64,000 bases of DNA from positions 145,587-209,586 of the forward strand of contig NZ_FOMK01000011.1 in assembly GCF_900112615.1 (NCBI RefSeq), given 5' to 3'. The DNA is from Chitinophaga sp. CF118. Its GTDB lineage: Bacteria > Bacteroidota > Bacteroidia > Chitinophagales > Chitinophagaceae. Shown here in pieces: positions 41,636 through 48,581 of this stretch. Under the pieces are notes generated by a model. The model did no database searches and was not told the origin of the DNA. It worked only from the letters and a program-made list of their open reading frames with translations. Every line of letters begins with the position of its first letter. Position 1 is the stretch's first letter. Both the position numbers and the translations under genes were made by a program.

Positions 41636-42079
41636 ATGGAACAGTATAAAAAAATGTATCTCTACAAGCGCATAGTTCAGGCCAAGCTGTTCATGGATAA
41701 TCACTATGCCGAAAACATCGATCTTGTCCATAGCTCCGAGGAAGCCTGTTTTTCAAAATACCACTTTATAAGACTATTCAAGGCCGCCTATGGCAAAACG
41801 CCGCATCACTACCTGGCCGGCATCCGGATCGAGTACGCCAGGCAGCTGCTGAAAACAGACAAGTCTATTCTCGAGGTCAGCATCCTCGTTGGTTATGACA
41901 GCCCTACCTCCTTTACCGCCGCCTTCAAAAAGATTGTCGGGATGCCACCCTCTGACTTCCAGACCCGCCACCGGCTGCGAACGGAGAAAATATCGGCCAA
42001 TCCACTTGTAGCCATCCCCAATTGTTTTGCTCAATCGCATGGATTTATTGAGGGAAAGGAATCGGATGTATCAAAGTAG
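41636..42079 (+). CDS. Short AraC family transcriptional regulator
   Basis: A 147-residue protein that is almost only the AraC DNA-binding domain: IDLVHSSEEACFSKYHFIRL, FKAAYGKTPHHYLAGIRIEY, ILEVSILVGYDSPTSFTAAF and KKIVGMPPSDFQTRHRL. Lacking a sensory domain, it resembles MarA/SoxS-type activators. Its stop overlaps the possible first codon of the VOC gene. It heads a three-gene unit (AraC-VOC-DUF1569) that fills island block 2; the block looks more GC-rich than its neighbours, suggesting a different origin. Confidence 0.88.
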   Translation: MEQYKKMYLYKRIVQAKLFMDNHYAENIDLVHSSEEACFSKYHFIRLFKAAYGKTPHHYLAGIRIEYARQLLKTDKSILEVSILVGYDSPTSFTAAFKKIVGMPPSDFQTRHRLRTEKISANPLVAIPNCFAQSHGFIEGKESDVSK

Positions 42080-42162
42080 TGGTGCATCAACCTAAAAATA
42101 GCAATTTCGGAGAGGCCGAACTCACGGTAAAAGATCATTTTTGTCCTCGAAATCTTCCGCAA

Positions 42163-42576
42163 ATGATAATAAAAGTAACACACATGTGCGTCTATGTCCT
42201 CGATCAGGCCAGCGCCTACGACTTCTATGTGAACAAACTCTGCTTTAAGGTACACACGGATGTCCCGATGGGTAAAGGTACCCGCTGGCTTACCGTTACA
42301 CCACCCGAACAACCCGACCTGGAGATCACCCTGTTCCCGGTAACGGAAGGAGGAATATTCGACAAGGATGCCGTCAAAGCGATGACCCAGCTGATAAAGG
42401 GGGGGCGTTTCGGGCCAGCCGTGCTTGGTTGTAAGGATATCCTTGCCACGTATGAGGAGCTAAAAGAAAAAGGCGTCGTCTTCAAAAAGCCGCCGACCAA
42501 AGAATTCTATGGCTATGAAGCCCTTTTTGCCGATGATTCCGGAAACTGGTTCTCTTTAACGGAACTTCCAAAATAA
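42163..42576 (+). CDS. VOC (glyoxalase/bleomycin-resistance type) family protein
   Basis: About 137 residues from ATG 42163 (an in-frame ATG at 42079 would add 28 residues without family similarity). The vicinal-oxygen-chelate fold is seen as VTHMCVYVLDQASAYDFYVN, FKVHTDVPMGKGTRWLTVTP and the C-terminal YEALFADDSGNWFSLTELPK, whose His/Glu positions are the usual metal ligands. Substrate unknown. It sits between the AraC regulator and the DUF1569 gene, a combination often seen in Bacteroidota. Confidence 0.88.
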   Translation: MIIKVTHMCVYVLDQASAYDFYVNKLCFKVHTDVPMGKGTRWLTVTPPEQPDLEITLFPVTEGGIFDKDAVKAMTQLIKGGRFGPAVLGCKDILATYEELKEKGVVFKKPPTKEFYGYEALFADDSGNWFSLTELPK

Positions 42577-42581
42577 ACGCG

Positions 42582-43031
42582 ATGCCAACGATATTTGACA
42601 AAAAAGTAAAAGAAGCGATCATCGCCCGGATCCGGTCGCTCAATCCAAACAGCCAGCCTTTGTGGGGAAAGATGACGGTGGCACAGATGGCCCGCCATTG
42701 CGCGCTTTGTGAAGCATACTACCAGGGCAAGTTTGACTTAAAACGATCAATCCTCGGACGGGTTATCGGCAAATTAGCGCTGAAAGGACTGTTGAAAGAT
42801 GAGCAGCCTGGACTGAGAAAGAATTCCCCCACGCCGGCGGCATTCTTGGTAGATGGTAATGTTGGATCGCTGGAAGAAGAAAAGGAGAAGTGGATCGCCC
42901 TGATCATGCAATACGACAATTTGCCCGTCGACCATTTTGTGCACTGGTTCTTTGGCAAGATGACCCGTGAGGAGATCGGTCAGTTCGTTTACCGGCATAC
43001 GGATCATCACCTGCGACAATTCAGTGCCTGA
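42582..43031 (+). CDS. DUF1569 family protein
   Basis: A 149-residue soluble protein with the DUF1569 pattern: an N-terminal LNPNSQPLWGKMTVAQMARH, then CALCEAYYQGK, and conserved His at the end (VHWFFGKMTREEIGQFVYRH, TDHHLRQF). The fold is related to DinB-like four-helix bundles with a metal-binding His cluster. It starts 5 nt after the VOC stop, so it is co-transcribed. Confidence 0.85.
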   Translation: MPTIFDKKVKEAIIARIRSLNPNSQPLWGKMTVAQMARHCALCEAYYQGKFDLKRSILGRVIGKLALKGLLKDEQPGLRKNSPTPAAFLVDGNVGSLEEEKEKWIALIMQYDNLPVDHFVHWFFGKMTREEIGQFVYRHTDHHLRQFSA

Positions 43032-43301
43032 GGGGCCTGGCCACCTGCAAACGGATTCCAACGTATCCTTCCATCCCGCGCTTATGTCGATCTGCGACCA
43101 AAGATCCTGGCCAGACTGTGCTCTCTCTTTAGGGCGTTGGGAGCTTCCAAACGTATCTTGTTTGGAGCTTAAATAGTAAGGGTGGTCATCCCTACTTCTT
43201 AATTAAATATCTTGCCTAAAAATATACAAAAGCAATCAGGCAATATTTAAAAAAATAAAAGATTTAATCTTGTATAATTGGCTCAAATCTTCTTTCAACA
43301 A

Positions 43302-43328
43302 GTTTGAAGAAATTCCAATCCGGTTCAC
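43302..43328 (+). repeat. tRNA-Arg 3'-end repeat, copy 3
   Basis: TCCAATCCGGTTCAC (43314-43328) is identical to the tRNA end; GTTTGAA lies five extra bases further upstream than in the real tRNA. It separates island blocks 2 and 3. Confidence 0.9.
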
Positions 43329-43333
43329 AAAAA

Positions 43334-43366
43334 AAGAGGTCATCAATTATGATGACCTCTTTTTTA
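43334..43366 (+). terminator. Terminator behind tRNA-end copy 3
   Basis: A perfect 12-bp stem (AAGAGGTCATCA/TGATGACCTCTT) with loop ATTA, followed by a T-run. Confidence 0.92.
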
Positions 43367-43444
43367 TACCATTAACTACCGGTGTAGCTCATTTGTAGTA
43401 GGATGATAATGATGTTCATTACATTAAAATATCATCTTTGAACA

Positions 43445-44572
43445 ATGACAATAGAGGAATTTTCCCAGATCTTTCCAGACAAACAGGTACCTTATGAATT
43501 ATCCATGCTGCTGACATTTGAACAACAGTATGGACGTTATATGTATTCGAAAGGGTTTAGTCTTTCCATTAAGGGCGGAGCAATTATTGCTGGCTGGTCA
43601 AAGGAAAACGATTTTCTAAAGAGGCTGATACCATTTGCAAACGCCAATGAGTATGGCGCAGTGTATGCCTGCTGGGATGATGGTAACAATAAACCGGTTA
43701 ATGAAATGCCAGTTGTGGTATTTGGAGACGAAGGTGGCGTTTATGTTATGGCTCAGCATATTGTTGAATTATTGCAATTGCTGACCTGTGACAAACGAAT
43801 TGCAGTCTCTTACAATGGCGTATCGTATAAAGATTCGGGAAGCCTTTATGCATCATCTTATAGAAATTGGGTAAATGAACAATTTAACATCAGTGCCATC
43901 GATAACCCACTACCCATAATACAAAATGCGCAGGATGCATTTAAAGTCTCCTTTGATGCATGGCTAACACAATACACCTATACTACAATCACGGAGAAAG
44001 AAGCAGAAGAACGTTTTCAGTTGGCAGATTATATTGATACTTTCTGGGGAGATGAATATAGGTACATATTGCTGGAAGGCAATGTAGTAATGGAAGGATT
44101 TGTTGACTTGAATACACTTTGCAGGGCTATCAATACCTATGGAATTATTGTTGACGGAAACCTAACTATAACAGGGGGATTGCTGGAATGTGAAATGGAC
44201 TATGGAGAGACACTATTTGTTATGGGAGATCTGCAAGCTAAAAGCATCAGTAAAGGTGGAGGCGAATTTTATATCAAAGGCAACCTGATGGTGGAACAAA
44301 CCATCTATAGCTTTTTAAACCAGGGGCAACTAACTGTAGAAGGAAATACAACAGCTACTACCATTTTTTCAGAAGACCAGTATTTTAAGTTTGGCGGAGA
44401 TGTGCAGGGGCTGCTGATCAGTACAGGTAAGATAGAGGGATTGAGGGCAGACTTTGACACGACTGAACCATTGCTGGATGAATTGATTGAAGATGACAAA
44501 AACAGTGATCATGCAACATTACTTCAATACGTTCATGATGGAAAGCCTATTACAAAAGAAAAATACAGGTAA
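43445..44572 (+). CDS. SUKH-like N-terminal domain joined to a bactofilin-like beta-helix
   Basis: A 375-residue soluble protein. The N-terminal ~140 residues (PYELSMLLTFEQQYGRYMYS, VVVFGDEGGVYVMAQHIVEL, LLTCDKR) resemble SUKH/SMI1-type immunity proteins. From ~205 to 330 short glycine-bounded strands (LLEGNVVMEG, IVDGNLTITGG, FVMGDLQAKSIS, FYIKGNLMVEQT, LTVEGNTTATT, FKFGGDVQG) suggest a polymer-forming beta-helix. Such fusions occur near toxin-delivery loci, but no toxin is seen here. Function is inferred only from these resemblances. It is the first gene after tRNA-end copy 3. Confidence 0.55.
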   Translation: MTIEEFSQIFPDKQVPYELSMLLTFEQQYGRYMYSKGFSLSIKGGAIIAGWSKENDFLKRLIPFANANEYGAVYACWDDGNNKPVNEMPVVVFGDEGGVYVMAQHIVELLQLLTCDKRIAVSYNGVSYKDSGSLYASSYRNWVNEQFNISAIDNPLPIIQNAQDAFKVSFDAWLTQYTYTTITEKEAEERFQLADYIDTFWGDEYRYILLEGNVVMEGFVDLNTLCRAINTYGIIVDGNLTITGGLLECEMDYGETLFVMGDLQAKSISKGGGEFYIKGNLMVEQTIYSFLNQGQLTVEGNTTATTIFSEDQYFKFGGDVQGLLISTGKIEGLRADFDTTEPLLDELIEDDKNSDHATLLQYVHDGKPITKEKYR

Positions 44573-44580
44573 TTCGTATA

Positions 44581-44694
44581 CTGATTAATACAAAAAAAGC
44601 ACAAACACTTGCCGCGCTGATGGATGGACTTTTGATGCTATTTTCATTACAGGAAACAGGAAAACCGCTATCGAACTTATACACATTTATTTAA
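44581..44694 (+). pseudogene. Possible remnant of a TetR-type regulator C-terminus
   Basis: In one frame the sequence reads AQTLAALMDGLLMLFSLQET then GKPLSNLYTFI and a stop, with no start codon or DNA-binding half. The LAALMDGLLM pattern is common in the ligand-binding domain of TetR regulators. Short and unproven; the rest of 44573-44941 has no other recognised feature. Confidence 0.35.
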
Positions 44695-44941
44695 TTGGCG
44701 AGGCAAAGAACCGAAAGACTATCAAAAAAAACAAACAGGACTCAGTCCAAATTAAGACGAAGCATTTAAAATTTGCCAGCGAAATCAGCGCAATAATACC
44801 AGCATAATAACACCTTATTATCATGAGCGAATACACGCGAAATCAACAATTTTATTGCATTTGTTTAAATATTTTTATTCCATAAATATTGATATTTTTA
44901 TTCTGATATACCGTTTAGTCATTTTTAACTCACATTAACCA

Positions 44942-45901
44942 ATGAAGTTAACCAATTTAGCAGCATCTGCTCTCTTAGTACTATTAGCCTCCTGCTCAAA
45001 GCAAGAAACTACACTTTTAAAATTTGACAGATCATTAGCCATTGTAGTAAAACCTGCTGAAGGAGATGGTGTACCCGTAAGTGGTGCAACTGCCGCCACT
45101 TTCTTAGCAGCCAAGACCTGGGTGTTATTTGAGCAGTTTAACAGTTACAGTAGCGGAACACCATCTGTCGTATTTAAGTATAACCGTTCCAGTAATAGTA
45201 CGGTTGCAAATTTACAATCCCAACTCAACTTCACACAGTCGGGTACTTTAAGCCAGACAGGCACCTATACTGTAAAAAATGCTGCCGGCACAACGGTGGT
45301 AGATCAGGGCACATGGAGTTTGACAACAACCAGCGGACTTCATGTGGTAAGCATGACCTCTACTACCATTGCTAATCTTAAGCATACTTTTGATCTGCAG
45401 GTTGTAGATTCTTATAATCTGACGGTGTACGACGAAATCTCCAACAGCTATTCTGTGTTTTATTCTTCTACTAATGTGCCCGGCAACAATAGTACCAGCA
45501 CAACAGCAGCTATGTTAACTGCCGGAGGCTGGAAGTATAAAAACTATTACGAGAATTATCTTACTGTTCCATGCACGCTGGCTTACAGAGAGAACAGAAT
45601 TTCTCCGGTGACTGCATTACCTGCCAGTTCCAGCAAATTCGGCTTTTACTATAGATTTGCAGCGGATGGTACTTATACGCAGATAACCGGCACTACCACC
45701 TCGGTGTATACATATGGCGTATGGACGTTAACAGATAATAACACCAAATTGCATCTGCAAAACACAACCGTTCCTTCCACGCCGGAAGTGATATATAACA
45801 TCGCACTGCTGACCGATCAAACTCCAAGACGATTTGAATTCAGCGATGCATCGAATGGTAATCTTTATTCAGAGATGATAAATAATTCAGGTATATACTA
45901 A
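44942..45901 (+). CDS. Hypothetical lipoprotein
   Basis: A 319-residue protein with a lipoprotein signal (LAASALLVLLASCSKQE, lipobox Cys19) and beta-rich sequence with two similar halves: AATFLAAKTWVLFEQFNSYS then GTYTVKNAAGTTVVDQGTWS in the first, AAMLTAGGWKYKNYYENYLT then GVWTLTDNNTKLHLQNT in the second. The halves suggest an internal duplication of a lipocalin-like fold (W near the start of each, G-x-W strand later). Probably surface or periplasmic. Own terminator downstream. Confidence 0.75.
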   Translation: MKLTNLAASALLVLLASCSKQETTLLKFDRSLAIVVKPAEGDGVPVSGATAATFLAAKTWVLFEQFNSYSSGTPSVVFKYNRSSNSTVANLQSQLNFTQSGTLSQTGTYTVKNAAGTTVVDQGTWSLTTTSGLHVVSMTSTTIANLKHTFDLQVVDSYNLTVYDEISNSYSVFYSSTNVPGNNSTSTTAAMLTAGGWKYKNYYENYLTVPCTLAYRENRISPVTALPASSSKFGFYYRFAADGTYTQITGTTTSVYTYGVWTLTDNNTKLHLQNTTVPSTPEVIYNIALLTDQTPRRFEFSDASNGNLYSEMINNSGIY

Positions 45902-45930
45902 TAGATATACTAAGACGTTTATGATTTATT

Positions 45931-45977
45931 AAGCGGCATGATTCCGGTACAATCCGAAATCATGCCGCTTATTTTTG
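45931..45977 (+). terminator. Terminator of the lipoprotein gene
   Basis: AAGCGGCATGATT pairs with AATCATGCCGCTT (13 bp) around a 14-nt loop, then ATTTTTG. Confidence 0.9.
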
Positions 45978-46152
45978 TTTTATTACTTACTATCGTCTGA
46001 TACAATAATAATTTTGAGCACACTCTTTTAATAGTTCCACCACTTTCTCAACATAGTTCTGTTCCTCCAACTGATTTTCTCAGGGAATTATAATAAGTGG
46101 GTTTAAATCACACGTTTAATCGTGTGAAACAGTCGCATGTCTTCCCTTAACT

Positions 46153-46180
46153 GGTTTGAAAACTCTCCAATCCGGTTCAC
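46153..46180 (+). repeat. tRNA-Arg 3'-end repeat, copy 4
   Basis: TCCAATCCGGTTCAC (46166-46180) identical to the tRNA end, preceded by GGTTTGAA and five extra bases. Similarity to copy 2 extends ~12 nt further upstream (CCCTTAAC), with few changes. It separates blocks 3 and 4. Confidence 0.9.
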
Positions 46181-46181
46181 G

Positions 46182-46207
46182 AAAGGTGCGAGTAATCGCA
46201 CCTTTTT
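46182..46207 (+). terminator. Terminator behind tRNA-end copy 4
   Basis: AAAGGTGCGA and TCGCACCTTT form a 10-bp stem with a GTAA loop, followed by TT. It also lies behind the minus-strand gene that ends at 46251. Confidence 0.88.
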
Positions 46208-46250
46208 CTGAAATCCCGATGCATTTCATAGAAATCTATCACAGAGAATA

Positions 46251-47210
46251 TCAGAATTTTTCCGGTTTGTTATACTCTATCATTTTCAGATTAAACCTGG
46301 CATAACTGAAGTCGCCTTCTTCTAATTTCCATAGAGCCTCAATAATAGTTGGCACTTTTATTCCGTTCAAATCCTTGTAATTAGTTAATTTACCAATCCA
46401 GGTTTCCATATTTCCATTTCCCATAAATCGTTTTGTTTCGATCTCTATTATTTCTCCTGTATCATTAAAAGTAGTTATGTAAAATATTGATAGCCCATTG
46501 TATTTGAAAGTTAATTTTGCAGTATGATTGTCAATTGTTGTCCATTGTAATTTTTGACTGGGTAATAAGTTGGTTGGAAACCAAACACTTTCGGCAAGCC
46601 ATCGAAGCAACTCTCCCTGATTAAATTTCTCTCCTTGTCCATTTACAATATTAAATAGGGAAAAAAGTGAAACAACAAGTCTTCCTTTGCCTGCAATATA
46701 CATGTCACGGGCAGTAAACATAGTAGTTTTACCCTTCCATATAAAGCCGGGATTTTCGGTAGTGAAATATTGTTCCCCTTTTATGCTCAGCCATTTTTTA
46801 TCCAGGCCGGTTTTAAATAGTCCATCATGTGTAAGCCTCGCATAATTTATATAAAGTTGTCCCTCTTTTAATACATGCCTGAAATAGCGTTGTACCGGTT
46901 CAGGCAAATTAGATAATTGTTTATAACTGAATGTTTCGTTGGAAATACTCTTCGATTGAGAAAAAAGTTCCTTTACCTCTTTGTCAAACCGGAGAGACAA
47001 ATTTATTTCCCCTATAATGAGCACCATTATGAAAATAATAAGTATTGAAAGAGTAATTAACATGAAGGGAGATTTTTCTAACATCGACAAAGGTATTCGC
47101 AACAATTTTCCGGAGGGTGAAATAATCAAAGATCCACCGCCTGTGATCGCTCCTATTCCAAGAAATAATAATAAAAAGAGAAGAATATTTCGTGGTGTTT
47201 CTATTTTCAT
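46251..47210 (-). CDS. DUF6544-like membrane protein
   Basis: A 319-residue protein with two N-terminal membrane helices (NILLFLLLFLGIGAITGGG and FMLITLSILIIFIMVLIIG) and a soluble domain whose start LSNLPEPVQRYFRHVLKEGQ and following strands (YINYARLTHDGLF, YFTTENPGFIWKGKTTMF) match the DUF6544 pattern. The C-terminal part (TGEIIEIETKRFMG, LNGIKVPTIIEALWKLEEGD) fits the same family. Biochemical role unknown. It is preceded on the minus strand by a small membrane protein gene with a 2-nt gap, forming the only minus-strand unit of the island. Confidence 0.75.
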   Translation of the reverse strand: MKIETPRNILLFLLLFLGIGAITGGGSLIISPSGKLLRIPLSMLEKSPFMLITLSILIIFIMVLIIGEINLSLRFDKEVKELFSQSKSISNETFSYKQLSNLPEPVQRYFRHVLKEGQLYINYARLTHDGLFKTGLDKKWLSIKGEQYFTTENPGFIWKGKTTMFTARDMYIAGKGRLVVSLFSLFNIVNGQGEKFNQGELLRWLAESVWFPTNLLPSQKLQWTTIDNHTAKLTFKYNGLSIFYITTFNDTGEIIEIETKRFMGNGNMETWIGKLTNYKDLNGIKVPTIIEALWKLEEGDFSYARFNLKMIEYNKPEKF

Positions 47211-47212
47211 AA

Positions 47213-47554
47213 TTATCGGTTTGTTATTCTATAAATAAGCAGGATAACGATGAGTATAAAAATAATTGTATAAATAAGTTTGTTATACTTTGCTAACCAG
47301 TTGGGCAAAAAAATATCAAAGTTGTCTTTGGTAGAATTGGAATATCTGCGCGCAATTATTGTAAGAGGGCATTTGTTTTTGAAGATAAGTAAAATGCATC
47401 CTTCTATCAGGATAATACCAACACCAATCCAAACTAATTTGTCAATTTTATTGGAGATAACAGCGTAAAATAAGTAGAATATTACAACATTAAAAAAAAA
47501 CCAAATTACTGTATGTATGATTTTGATGATGGTTAGTTTTGATAACACTATCAT
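47213..47554 (-). CDS. Small membrane protein of unknown function
   Basis: A 113-residue protein with three predicted transmembrane helices (IHTVIWFFFNVVIFYLFYAV, LVWIGVGIILIEGCILLIF, LIYTIIFILIVILLIYRI). No recognised family. Its stop is 2 nt before the DUF6544-like start, so the two are one operon. Confidence 0.65.
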   Translation of the reverse strand: MIVLSKLTIIKIIHTVIWFFFNVVIFYLFYAVISNKIDKLVWIGVGIILIEGCILLIFKNKCPLTIIARRYSNSTKDNFDIFLPNWLAKYNKLIYTIIFILIVILLIYRITNR

Positions 47555-47726
47555 AAACTTTATTTTTTTTGGAGTATAATAATGATTCTATAACTTAAGC
47601 TTATTGCGTTGTTTATTCAATTATCAGGTTGGTGATCAACTAACTACTTAGATATCTTCTATTTACGCAATTTAGTCATTATCAATTGATTAAACGCATA
47701 TACTTGTTTCACACTCAGCTTTAGTT

Positions 47727-47754
47727 GGTTTGAAAACTCCCCAGTCCGGTTCAC
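47727..47754 (+). repeat. tRNA-Arg 3'-end repeat, copy 5
   Basis: CCCAGTCCGGTTCAC (47740-47754) differs from the tRNA end at two positions; GGTTTGAA and the five extra bases (AACTC) upstream are the same as in copy 4. Last copy found in the window; it ends island block 4. Confidence 0.85.
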
Positions 47755-47757
47755 TAG

Positions 47758-47797
47758 ACAGGACAAGACGGAATTCTTCCTCTTGTCCTGTTTTTTT
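47758..47797 (+). terminator. Terminator behind tRNA-end copy 5
   Basis: ACAGGACAAGA pairs with TCTTGTCCTGT (11 bp), with an inner GGAA/TTCC pairing, followed by seven Ts. Confidence 0.92.
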
Positions 47798-47931
47798 GGG
47801 CGCCGAGGGCCATTATAGCCCGAACTACAACTCCTATTCACAAAAAAAACATTGAAGACTGAGGCGTCGTTAACATAATTTTTATTAATTTCAATAACAT
47901 AAATAAAGTTCGTTAACCTTATAAGGTAAAA

Positions 47932-47985
47932 ATGCTGAACAACTACCCTATGGCATTGCCCCCAGCTAAAGACAAGGGTGGATAA
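47932..47985 (+). CDS. Possible 17-residue upstream peptide
   Basis: ATG 47932 to TAA 47983-47985 encodes MLNNYPMALPPAKDKGG, preceded by AAGGTAAAA. It ends 18 nt before the precursor gene. It may be chance or a leader frame; no other support. Confidence 0.2.
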   Translation: MLNNYPMALPPAKDKGG

Positions 47986-48003
47986 TTTTAAATATTATCA
48001 CTT

Positions 48004-48183
48004 ATGAAGAAGTTAAAAGCACAGAAAAAACTACAGTTAAATCCCATTAAAATTTCCAGACTTAATAACGTGAGATTAGCATCAGATACACCGGCTGCAA
48101 GCAACGCCTCTACTTGTCAGGTGTCTTGTGGTGTTGAATGCAGTGTGATCACCTGTACGGATGTAGTATGCCGAATTGGTTGA
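48004..48183 (+). CDS. Candidate class I lanthipeptide-type RiPP precursor (orphan)
   Basis: A 59-residue peptide too short for routine gene calling. The N-terminal part (MKKLKAQKKLQLNPIKISRL) has the Bacteroidota lanthipeptide-leader pattern KKLxLxxxxISxL seen before precursors such as those of the pinensin family in Chitinophaga. The C-terminal half has Cys at 38, 42, 46, 51 and 56 interspersed with Ser/Thr at 33, 36, 37, 41, 47, 50 and 52, the residues needed for lanthionine rings. There is no signal peptide. No LanB, LanC, protease or exporter gene is in this window, so modification would need enzymes encoded elsewhere. A small secreted metal-binding peptide is an alternative but lacks an export signal. 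Confidence 0.65.
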   Translation: MKKLKAQKKLQLNPIKISRLNNVRLASDTPAASNASTCQVSCGVECSVITCTDVVCRIG

Positions 48184-48581
48184 GCAACACCTGTCTCCAT
48201 CAGGTTGCGAATAAAAGAGGGTGTATTCTATGTTGAAAAAGAAGCCCTCTTGGAAAAAGTTAAAAGAACTTTAAGGCTGGCCTTTTTAGACCAGCTTTTA
48301 TTTTATTATTCCTATAAAAAGAATCTTCTCTAAGCAGACAAATGTAAGCTGCAATTTCTTGTATCATTTTCTATAGGATGCCACATGCAAATATTGTGGC
48401 TAATTCATTCCTGCTCTAATCTTAAGTCCAAAAGCATACTCCAATGTGAGGTTCTTAACCTAATTGCGACCGTGGTATCTTACTTAACTTCTTTGAAACG
48501 AAAACAAACACAAAAGAACTTGATAGATACGAATTAACGGAAACAAGGTATATTAGTGGGAATTTTGATAGACCTCACAAT
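48184..48581. other. Intergenic region between the peptide gene and the Crp/Fnr gene
   Basis: Directly behind the peptide gene are a weak stem (GCAACACCTG with CAGGTTGC), a second (AGAGGG with CCCTCT) and the terminator at 48273. The remaining ~270 nt show nothing I can name. Confidence 0.65.
48273..48305 (+). terminator. Terminator of the peptide gene
   Basis: AAGGCTGG pairs with CCAGCTTT around CCTTTTTAGA, followed by TATTTTA. Seventeen bases are shared with the hppA terminator. Confidence 0.75.

Larger units (their letters stand above)
43032..43444. other. Intergenic region holding tRNA-end copy 3
   Basis: The first ~270 nt are without recognised genes (GC-rich near the DUF1569 end, then AT-rich). 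Copy 3 and its terminator follow, then a ~75-nt leader of the next gene. Confidence 0.7.
45902..46250. other. Intergenic region: terminator, dyad, tRNA-end copy 4
   Basis: Contains the lipoprotein gene terminator, a TCACACG/CGTGTGA dyad at 46108-46127, and tRNA-end copy 4 with its terminator. Nothing coding recognised. Confidence 0.7.
47555..48003. other. Intergenic region holding tRNA-end copy 5 and the leader of the peptide gene
   Basis: AT-rich DNA upstream of the minus-strand pair, tRNA-end copy 5 and its terminator, then ~200 nt of leader with a 17-codon open frame at 47932-47985. Confidence 0.7.

Noticed and set aside
43084..43176. Short plus-strand frame starting MSICDQRSWPD after the DUF1569 gene
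   Set aside because: No similarity or export signal; likely chance in a GC-rich stretch.
39447..47797. Integron attC array or CRISPR array
   Set aside because: Repeats are 1.6-2.9 kb apart, match a tRNA end, and there is no integron integrase or cas gene; spacing excludes CRISPR.
48226..48270. A tiny Lys-rich frame behind the precursor gene
   Set aside because: It overlaps the stem-loop region before the terminator and is only about 14 codons.
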